Below, in pieces: positions 56,844 to 64,000 of a DNA stretch of 64,000 nucleotides (its first letter is position 1; each line of letters opens with the position of its first letter). The stretch covers positions 5,270,001 to 5,334,000 of the forward strand of contig CP071493.1 in NCBI GenBank assembly GCA_017354895.1, written 5' to 3'. Position numbers and translations under genes: made by a program. This DNA is from Podospora comata. Taxonomy: Eukaryota; Ascomycota; Sordariomycetes; Sordariales; Podosporaceae. Under the pieces are notes generated by a model. The model ran no database searches. It worked only from the letters and a program-made list of their open reading frames with translations, and was not told the DNA's origin.

Positions 56844-59636
56844 CTAGAGGTCCTTGCTCTTCAGGTACTCGGCATCTTCAATGTCATCCGGATCAGGAAG
56901 CTCATTGGCACCCATCTCCTCCATCAGATTTTCAATCCTGACCTTCCTGCCGTTCCTAGATCTCCTCTGCTCAGGAGTCTTGCCGCGGGGATGCTTCTCA
57001 TAGGCACCAGTGACACCAAACTGCGGGTGCACATTGATCTCCACCACCTTGTCCCGCTTCCTACCCGCCGCCTCCAGCGCCCGCCGGGAGCGCACGCCAG
57101 CATCCTTCACCACAACCGCGTCCTGCCCGGCCCTGCCAAGGCGAACGTTGCGAAGGGTGCGCGTCTTGGCGCCCAGAGCCCACAGGTCACCCCACTGAGC
57201 CTTGCGAGCGTCCCGGTACGCCTGCTTGGAGAACGACTTGGACACCACCCACCGCTCAATCGTCGCCTGCGGTGTGCAGACATCGAGTGTAACATGGCCG
57301 TGGCGCTTCAGCGGTGGGAGGATGTTACGGGGTAGCGAGAGCGGATGGGGCTTCTTGCTATCTTCCGCCTCGTAACCCTTGAAAGCGAGATCCGAAGCCT
57401 CCTTGCCCTGCACGTAGACGGGTGCGTTATCAGAGGTGATGGTGGTCAACGGGCCGGCATCGGATGACACGTCAGCAGCAGCAGCAGAAGCAGCAGCAGC
57501 AGCAAAATCTGCCGACGGCGTATGCCCTTCTGGGTAAGCACCCCTGCGTACAGCGACATAGCTGAAGGCGATATCTTCATGGCTGCGCCGAGAGGCTCCA
57601 AGAATCTGCTGCAGGAAGGGAGGCCGGATGTAGCGCTGTTGGAAGTGGCAGAAATCCTTGCGGCCGGGACTGAAACCGGGCTGGTGGTACATGGGGCACT
57701 TTTGGTGATTGGTGCAAGGTGCGATGATCATGCCGGGCTCACGAACGTGCTGAGACGAGGTCCGGACTTCGTCAGCGTGAGGCTCCGAATGGGGTGCGAG
57801 GATAAAGTTGTCCAAGAGGCGGTCTCTAGCGTCGGCTACCGCCTCGAAGCCTCGCGGGTGCCCCTTCTCCAGGAGAATGAGCACACCACCTTCCGGATTG
57901 AGCATCTTCCAGAGGTTGTCCAGCATGTCCTTCCGCTTGTACTCCTTGTCCAGCGGCATCAGCAGGTGGGACGCAATGATGACATCGTACTGCTTCCGTG
58001 GCGCCGGCTTGTCACCGACGCCCATATCGTGCTCATTGGCTACATGCAGATAATCCGGCAGACGGGGCAAGAAGGTCGTATTGTGCAAGAAGCGGGACAC
58101 ACGATGCCGAAGGTGGTCGTTGCCGACGACCGTTGTCTTCTTTCCAGGGGGGTACCGATCCGAAACCTCGCCGTTTTCACGAAGGATGTCCCATTCAGCT
58201 TGAAGCACCTGCTGCCAGGCTGCCAGGGCGGCACCACCAGCGCCAACATCCAGCACTCGGGGGCCGCCATCTCGGGCGAGCAAGCCCCTCAGCCACTCAG
58301 GTCCCAGCCTTTTCCTGACCTCCACCAGAGTGCTCATAGCCGTGGCGTATACGGCAGGCATAATGGTAGCGAGGAACGTATCAGCCTCAATCTCCGACAT
58401 CCAGCCAACGCCGGCCTGCAATCCCAGCCCCTTTTGCGGAACGTTCACCTTTGACCGAGGTGATCCCGGACCGTGAGGGAAACCAGGGCCACCGAGATTC
58501 TCCTCCCCGCACTGCCTGATGTGTGTGGAATCCGTGCGCTTCAGGAGCGTGCTAATCGGCTCAACAAAGCTGGCCTTTGGCAGGTAGATGGTGCTCGGTG
58601 AAGTCTTGAACTTGCCCATCGAAGTGAACGGATGCTCCCTGGTGTCGCGAGACTCGTCCACCTCGAATTCCGTCCCGGGGTCGTACTCATCGTCCTCCTC
58701 AATCTCCTCCTCTTCCCTTGGATAGTCCTGCTCGGTGATGCCTTCGTCCTCGCGGATTTCTTCGTGAATCTCATCCATTGGCTGAAGTGCGGCAGCTGCC
58801 TCAAAATCTCGTTGAAGCTTTATCAGAGCATGGTATTCGCGCGAGTTGTTGGCCGTGATATTGAGGTAGTCGATATGTGCATCACTGAGTACTGGCTGGC
58901 TCTGCTCAGCTTGTGCCTCAAGATCGGTAGCTTCCTCGGCCAGCTCCCCGGGGAATCCAGGCTCTGCAGTGTCTGCAGCCTCTACAGCACCCCCGGGTAC
59001 CGCTGGGTTGATCCTGTACTGGACCTGTTCGTAGTCTCCATGTTCCGTTTCCCTGAACAAGGCGTGCTCGGGCGTCGTTTCGTCAATGACATCTCCATGC
59101 TCGTCCCTGAGCGGAAGGCCAACATCCTCCGGTGCCGTCTCGCGCAGTGGCGGTCCGTATAATCTTTCGTATACCTTGTACTCTTCTCCTGAGAAGTAGT
59201 CCTTGGGTAACGTGTTTCCAAATGTTTGCCTCGCCTGGCGCACAAGAAGTTCGATCTCTTCTGCTGTTGCTTCCCCTGATCCTTCTACTGTTTGCGCCTC
59301 CTTCTCTGCTGACTGCGATTCGGTATCCTTTTCGGTCGGCGGTACCTCGTTGAACACCCGTTTGGTCGTCGAGAATGGTCTGACAGGGTTTGGTTGTCGA
59401 GATCTCGAACTGAGAGCTCTCGAAGCTGCTGTGACTGGCGTCGCGCGCGGGCGGACAAACGGGCGGGATGCAATATTGCGCGGCTGCAAGAGAGCATCGT
59501 AGAAGCCCAGAACCTGGGCCCGGCATCCGGGACACCTGTTCTGGAGTTTGCCGGCCGAAAGCATGATCGTCCGTTTTGCTGTTTGTGTGGATGTCAATAC
59601 TAAGGTGTTTTGGGAGGTTCGAGGGGCAATCGTCAT
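56844..59636 (-). CDS. rsm22: mitochondrial Rsm22/METTL17-like ribosome assembly factor
   Basis: Methyltransferase-fold protein of the mitochondrial small ribosomal subunit. Single exon, 930 residues from the first ATG; an internal Met25 at 59564 (MLSAGKLQNR) is an alternative start. The N-terminus is basic and Ser/Arg-rich, fitting import into mitochondria. A long acidic region (about 95-330) follows. The SAM-fold motif RVLDVGAGGAALAAW lies at about 457-471, then VIIASHLLMPL and GGVLILLEKGHPRGFEAV. Four Cys match the iron-sulfur ligands described for METTL17: Cys641 and Cys647 (APCTNHQKCP), Cys663 (DFCHF) and Cys787 (LDVCTPQ). The C-terminal tail is basic, with RGKTPEQRRSRNGRK. It is much longer than the human protein because of the acidic N-terminal insert. 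Confidence 0.93.
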   Translation of the reverse strand: MTIAPRTSQNTLVLTSTQTAKRTIMLSAGKLQNRCPGCRAQVLGFYDALLQPRNIASRPFVRPRATPVTAASRALSSRSRQPNPVRPFSTTKRVFNEVPPTEKDTESQSAEKEAQTVEGSGEATAEEIELLVRQARQTFGNTLPKDYFSGEEYKVYERLYGPPLRETAPEDVGLPLRDEHGDVIDETTPEHALFRETEHGDYEQVQYRINPAVPGGAVEAADTAEPGFPGELAEEATDLEAQAEQSQPVLSDAHIDYLNITANNSREYHALIKLQRDFEAAAALQPMDEIHEEIREDEGITEQDYPREEEEIEEDDEYDPGTEFEVDESRDTREHPFTSMGKFKTSPSTIYLPKASFVEPISTLLKRTDSTHIRQCGEENLGGPGFPHGPGSPRSKVNVPQKGLGLQAGVGWMSEIEADTFLATIMPAVYATAMSTLVEVRKRLGPEWLRGLLARDGGPRVLDVGAGGAALAAWQQVLQAEWDILRENGEVSDRYPPGKKTTVVGNDHLRHRVSRFLHNTTFLPRLPDYLHVANEHDMGVGDKPAPRKQYDVIIASHLLMPLDKEYKRKDMLDNLWKMLNPEGGVLILLEKGHPRGFEAVADARDRLLDNFILAPHSEPHADEVRTSSQHVREPGMIIAPCTNHQKCPMYHQPGFSPGRKDFCHFQQRYIRPPFLQQILGASRRSHEDIAFSYVAVRRGAYPEGHTPSADFAAAAASAAAADVSSDAGPLTTITSDNAPVYVQGKEASDLAFKGYEAEDSKKPHPLSLPRNILPPLKRHGHVTLDVCTPQATIERWVVSKSFSKQAYRDARKAQWGDLWALGAKTRTLRNVRLGRAGQDAVVVKDAGVRSRRALEAAGRKRDKVVEINVHPQFGVTGAYEKHPRGKTPEQRRSRNGRKVRIENLMEEMGANELPDPDDIEDAEYLKSKDL

Positions 59637-60039
59637 GGTGAATTTTCAGAGCTTTTGGAGGGGTCCAAGCTCGAGCGAGGGGCGAAAAGATCCCGAGCTT
59701 CAAAATCCTACCCCACCCCTGTAGCCTTGGGTATTCCAGCAATTATTAGTGTCTTGAGATGACAGATGAACATTATCCTCGTGATGAGTAGAAATATCGT
59801 GCTTCTTTGTAGGAGTTGACGGCCGGAATCTTTTCCCCCTTTACCACATTACCACAACAACACATTTCCATCTGCATCTGCATGTCCTTTTTTTTGGGTC
59901 AATACCTTTTTACATCATTGACAGGAATGCAGCACATCACCAAGTCAATCAAATGAACTTTACCAATATGTACAGCTCGCTTGCTCTAAACGCCAAATCC
60001 CTGATCTGTTACCATTTCCTTGCAAAAAAAAAAAAGACA
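59637..60039. other. intergenic between rsm22 and the thioredoxin gene
   Basis: About 400 bases; rsm22 promoter and thioredoxin-gene 3' UTR. No gene seen. Confidence 0.5.
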
Positions 60040-60833
60040 TCACTCACTCCCCAAATCATTCAACGTCTTGAACGTAGCCCGTCCAGCCGGCCTCCCACCA
60101 GGCCCAGTCGCCGGCTTGGCCGCCGGCGGCGGGTTTTTCTTGTTAAACCGGGATGCTTCTGCCGACTTGTAGGGGTCAAGCTGCTCATCGTTAGCAATCA
60201 CCCAACCTACAACCCCAGATATCCTGCTCAGACTCACCGAAAGCAACGAAACAAAATACAAGCCCAAAAAGCTCAGCACGGCATTAACCCACTGATTAAT
60301 ATCCCACGAAATCGGCCTCGCAACCCTCTGCCCCGAACCGACTCTCTGCCCCCCAACCGGCATCCCACCCAGTCTCTGACCGCCACTGCTGAACGACGAC
60401 CCCCCTACCGCCCCAGGTCCAGCAAGCTTGATCGCCGCCTCAACAGCCGACGTAAGAGCAGGTGGGTTGGCGCCTTGAATAGTCTTGATGACGGAGCCAT
60501 TGTGCAAGATCAGGAAGGTGGGCATGGCGCGCACGCCGTATTGCTGGGCGACCTCGCCTTGGTTGTCGACGTTGACTTTGACGAACGCGATCTTGCGGGG
60601 CTTGGCGTACTTGTTGGCGAGAGACTCGAAATGGGGGGCTATCATCTTGCACGGACCGCACCAATCGGCGTAGACTATACAGTGCGAAGATGTTAGATCA
60701 TGGTGATGGTGGTGGTGGTGGTGATTATGTTGCGCGGCGCAATGGTGGAGGGGCACTTACAATCAGCGACAACCACGGCATTGCTGCTGACGGTGGAGCG
60801 CCAGTCGGCGGCGGATGTGATTTGATCAGGCAT
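60040..60833 (-). CDS. thioredoxin with C-terminal membrane anchor
   Basis: Thioredoxin-domain disulphide reductase attached to a membrane segment. Two exons, 60833-60761 and 60674-60040, with an 86-base intron holding a (CAC)n run on the coding strand, give 235 residues. The active site VYADWCGPCK (WCGPC) starts right after the intron. KVNVDNQGEVAQQYGVRAMPTFLILHNG contains the cis-Pro. The thioredoxin fold ends near residue 110. A Gly/Ser-rich linker (GGSSFSSGGQRLGGMPVGG) is followed by a hydrophobic helix (LSFLGLYFVSLLSVSLSRISGVVGWVI) and a Lys/Pro-rich tail ending NDLGSE. The anchor suggests a tail-anchored or outer-membrane/ER protein rather than the soluble cytosolic thioredoxin. Divergent from the methyltransferase gene, 387 bases apart. 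Confidence 0.93.
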
Positions 60834-61220
60834 TTTGGTTGTGATAAATAGCAATCAAGAGTCTCTGTATGATATCAAAAAGAACTCTTCGTTTAGGCTT
60901 GGATGAAGTTGTACGATTTGCGCGTGGAAGTTGTTGGGATAAGGTAGGCAGTCAGTACCATCGCGACGCTGACGACATGCGATAAGGATTGCGACGGGAA
61001 AGCTGTCCTTATCGGCACTTGCCAGGGGGCAGGGTTAGGGTTGACCCGACAATTTGGGTGGCATCCCAAGTGGGATTGAGAAGGCGGTCAGGTTTTTGGA
61101 AGCTTTCTGCCGTTAGCTCGGGGGGTGTCTGAAAACTTCTTGTAAGCTGCAACTTTGACCATCATCAGCCATTTTCACCATAATTTTGCTCCAGTATCTA
61201 GTTTTTGATCTTGTGAAGCA
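60834..61220. promoter_or_regulatory. 387-bp divergent promoter region
   Basis: The shortest divergent gap of the window, shared by the thioredoxin and methyltransferase genes. No clear motif beyond AT-rich patches close to each start. Confidence 0.5.
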
Positions 61221-62478
61221 ATGTCGAGCTGGGAACCACAATCCAAAGTACGTCGAGCCCATTTTGCGAATTTCCCTTCATGGGAGACGAAGCTTTTTCT
61301 CTAGAGTAGCATACTGGGCGCAACACATCTCACTGTACATTGTAACGGGACACTCAACTAACAACGCACAGAAACGCCGGTTGGACACTGACTCCGGTAT
61401 TGGAAATGGCATCCTCAACACCAAAGAGCGTTTCAAGCCTACAAGCGCTAGAGACTGGACCATCTCGATTGCCGTACCTACCAGCATAATCACCAGGCAT
61501 GTCTCACCTTTACTCTTCAAACCCTGCTCATGAGACTGACAATCCCGATAGCTGCGTAACAAGAGAGCAAAGGACAACTGCTGCGGGCTCTATCGCCAGA
61601 GCGCTTGCCATTTTCTCGGTGGACGAGGTCGTCATCTTCGACGATAGCCCGATTGAACAACGCCCCAGGAATTTTGATCCAGATGCGTACACCGGCGACA
61701 TAGAACCAGCACACTTTCTGGAGCATCTGCTGAACTATCTGGAAACCCCACCATTCATGCGCAAAGTTCTGTTCCCCATCCACCCCAACCTCAAATCTCA
61801 GGGCCTACTGCACGGTCTGGACATGCCACACCACCCCCACAAGGATGAGTGGCTTCCGTATCGCGAGGGTCTGACTCTCGAAGCCCCTCCACGGTCAGGC
61901 AAGGGGTAGGTTTTCACACACCTCAAATTTGCACTTGACTATCACTAACAACACCCAGCACCGCCGTCGACATTGGCATGCCCGAAACAGTCACCATTTC
62001 CGAAGACATCCCTCCCAAGACCCGCGTAACCCTCAAAATGCCCGACGACGCCCAAGGCAAGCCCGAGCCCGTCAACCCAGCCGAACCCAGAACCGAAGGC
62101 GGCTACTTTTGGGGCTACAGCGTGCGCAAAGCCAAGTCCCTCTCCGACGTATTCACCTCCTCGGCCTACGAGGACGGTTACGACCTCTCCATCGGCACCT
62201 CGGAGCGTGGCGTTCCGCTGTCAAAGGCTTTCCCTAACCACAACCAAACTGCTACTTTCAACCACATGCTCATCGTGTTTGGAGGGCCAAGAGGATTGGA
62301 GTTTGCGGCGATGAACGATCCTGATCTGGGGCAGATGGGGATTCAGGGGGCGAGGACGAAGGAGCTGTTTGATCACTGGGTGAACGTGCTGCCGAATCAG
62401 GGGACGAGGGGGATCAGGACGGACGAGAGCTTGTTGATAGCTTTGACTGCGTTGAGGAGGTTGTGGGATAATAGCTGA
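61221..62478 (+). CDS. SPOUT-type RNA methyltransferase (C9orf114/SPOUT1 family)
   Basis: SPOUT (trefoil-knot) RNA methyltransferase of the family containing human SPOUT1/C9orf114. Four exons: 61221-61247, 61372-61496, 61552-61905, 61959-62478, giving 341 residues. Introns 1 (124 bases) and 3 (53 bases) are GT-AG. Intron 2 (61497-61551) fits only as GC-AG, donor AG|GCATGT, branch CTGAC: no GT donor keeps the frame, and the GC junction gives the expected SIAVPTSIITSCVTREQRTT then AIFSVDEVVIFDD. N-terminus MSSWEPQSKKRRLDTDSG has a KKRR nuclear-signal-like block. The core includes EHLLNYLETPPFMRKVLFP, GYSVRKAKSLSDVF and YDLSIGTSERG. The knot/SAM part is MLIVFGGPRGLEFAA and the end IRTDESLLIALTAL. 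A nucleolar rRNA or RNA-processing role is likely, target unknown. Confidence 0.94.
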
Positions 62479-64000
62479 GGGGGTTTGATGGGGAGGAATT
62501 TGCTTTTTTTTTAGCGGGTTTAAAATAATGGTTTATTTCTGGTGTATATCTGGTCTGGGATTGCTGAGATGCCTATCCCAGTTCTCTTGTTCTCATGAGT
62601 TGTATTCTCACAGCATATCTACAAGCCAAAGCTCCTATGGTGCCATTGATGGTTTTCGGGTTTAGCTGAAGAAGTGGCGCAAGACACAGCCTTGGCTTAC
62701 CCTCTATCTCATCCCCAAGACCTCGGACGAACTCATCCTTTTTAACTCCATCTTACATCTTGGTTTCTTCTTTGTCGGGCTACACAAAATGCCAGCTTGA
62801 CATTTTACCCCTGACAGAGTAAGCCAGCAACCATCACTCCCAACTTTTTGATCCAGTTAACGGAACGCACCCATAGAACCACACCCCCTTCTTCTTCTTC
62901 TCAAAGGATATGACTAGTAGCACAGCCAACCCCGCAAACCTGCCCTCCTTTGGCCAAAGTTGGTAAGGAAGAAACTTGAGATGCAGTCATCCTGCAGGTT
63001 TTGGGTTGGGACCATGTTATGATTGATCGAGTAAGGTCGGGGGCTCGGCAGGCTCGGCTAGGAAGACCACCGCGTCCCCCCCCCCCAATCTTCTACAGAT
63101 TTGTTGATGTCTCGTTTATCTTGTACTACTGCGAGACACAGGTTGTATAATAGAGAGTTTCTTATCCCTTTTCTGAATAAGAACATGAGAAAGCAAAGGA
63201 GGTGGGTAGGGGATCTCCTTTGGGGTTTGCAATTCCTTTCTAGGGTCGGCGCAAAGGTAACCGAGATATGTTGAAAGTTGTGACCTATCTTTGGAATCTC
63301 CACTTGGAGATCTAGCAGCTGTTGGAGGCGATACAGAGGTGCTAGTGGGTGCGGTTGTTGGTTTGAGGGGAGGAGGACATGTGAGGTGAGCGGGCAGCTT
63401 TCTGGTACCGGGCTACCGCTAAGGGGTTGGATGGGATCAATAGTTTCGTTTTTTGGTGTTTGTTCATTGGTTTTTGGACCCTGAAGAACCTTGCGTATTG
63501 CTGTTAGAACGCTTGATTTTTCAAATGGTATTAGCCTGTCGATACCAAGCAGTTCATATTGTACTGGTGGGCTCGAAGTTGGATAAAGACTAGAGACCCT
63601 GTCCTCTCACGAGGAGGACAACAACTAACTCCGTAATTCCGGGCTAGAGACATATCGCGGTACAGTCTGGAAGAACGAGCAGGATCTGACAGATTTACAG
63701 TTGACCAAGGCTGGAAGAAGATCTTCAGGATACAGATGGCAGGTAATATTGTCAGCCGAGTTCACCAATGACTACTGCAGTTGGGCAGTAATAAGCCGCT
63801 GGTGTTCGACGCATGCTAATCCTACCAAGAGGTCAAAGCGGGAGTCTAATGGGCTGACATAAGGGTTGGCATTTCATGATTTAGGTAATTGGTGAGATTC
63901 GCTTAGAAGTTTTCCGAGTTCACCAACGAAGAGATGAAAAATGACTTTTCTCTGACAGATCTTCAGGGACTTGATGTAGCTCCTCCTCAACCACCACCTC
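62479..64000. other. intergenic, right end of window
   Basis: 1.5 kb with no gene seen. It starts with the methyltransferase 3' UTR (T9 run near 62502). A C9 run lies at 63078-63086. The remaining sequence shows no frame longer than about 80 codons and no RNA gene I can recognise. A gene may begin beyond the window edge. Confidence 0.45.

Overview
The window is nuclear DNA of a filamentous ascomycete, most likely a sordariomycete close to the Sordariales. The signs are short GT-AG introns of about 50-90 bases with CTAAC/CTGAC-type branch sites, dispersed single 5S rRNA genes instead of a 5S array, and a gene set typical of filamentous fungi: CRY-DASH with an RGG tail, a Pbs2/OS-5 MAPKK, cutinase, COP9 signalosome subunit 2, Sur7 and a NACHT-ankyrin NLR. 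Gene models were spliced by eye from reading frames and splice sites.

Region by region. 1-9.8 kb: CRY-DASH photolyase/cryptochrome (+), then a secreted cutinase (+) lying between two dispersed 5S rRNA genes (+). 9.8-14.8 kb: the most unusual locus, a fungal NLR-type protein with an alpha/beta-hydrolase (SesB/PGAP1-like), a NACHT-like NTPase and ankyrin repeats ending in a polyglutamine/acidic tail. Its frame is broken once, in the middle. 14.9-20.1 kb: a Nudix hydrolase (-), a fungal-specific membrane protein (+) and the HOG-pathway MAPKK (-). 23-30.7 kb: an ECM3-like auxin-efflux-carrier family transporter (+), a PNPOx-like flavin protein (-), methylcrotonoyl-CoA carboxylase alpha (+) and a Sur7-family protein (-). 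32.2-41.5 kb: tRNA-Asn(GTT), the siroheme enzyme Met1 (-), the Rho3 GTPase (-), the splicing factor Cwc25 (-) and CSN2 (+). 41.5-49.8 kb: about 8.3 kb without any convincing gene except one doubtful small two-exon model. 49.8-62.5 kb: an otubain-like protease (+), lipoate transferase LipB (-), the mitochondrial Rsm22/METTL17-like factor (-), a membrane-anchored thioredoxin (-) and a SPOUT-type RNA methyltransferase (+) with a probable GC-AG intron. The last 1.5 kb shows no gene.

Most genes are single-copy housekeeping or signalling genes and do not form a pathway cluster. Three act in mitochondria (MCC-alpha, LipB, Rsm22), and two of these depend on lysine-bound cofactors (biotin, lipoate). 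No transposon, LTR element, CRISPR array or viral relic was recognised, and the gene-poor stretches are not the AT-rich blocks expected of RIP-mutated repeats. The items most worth following up are the NLR locus, the base-pair-compensated 5S pair, the GC-AG intron and the unexplained gene-poor 8.3 kb.
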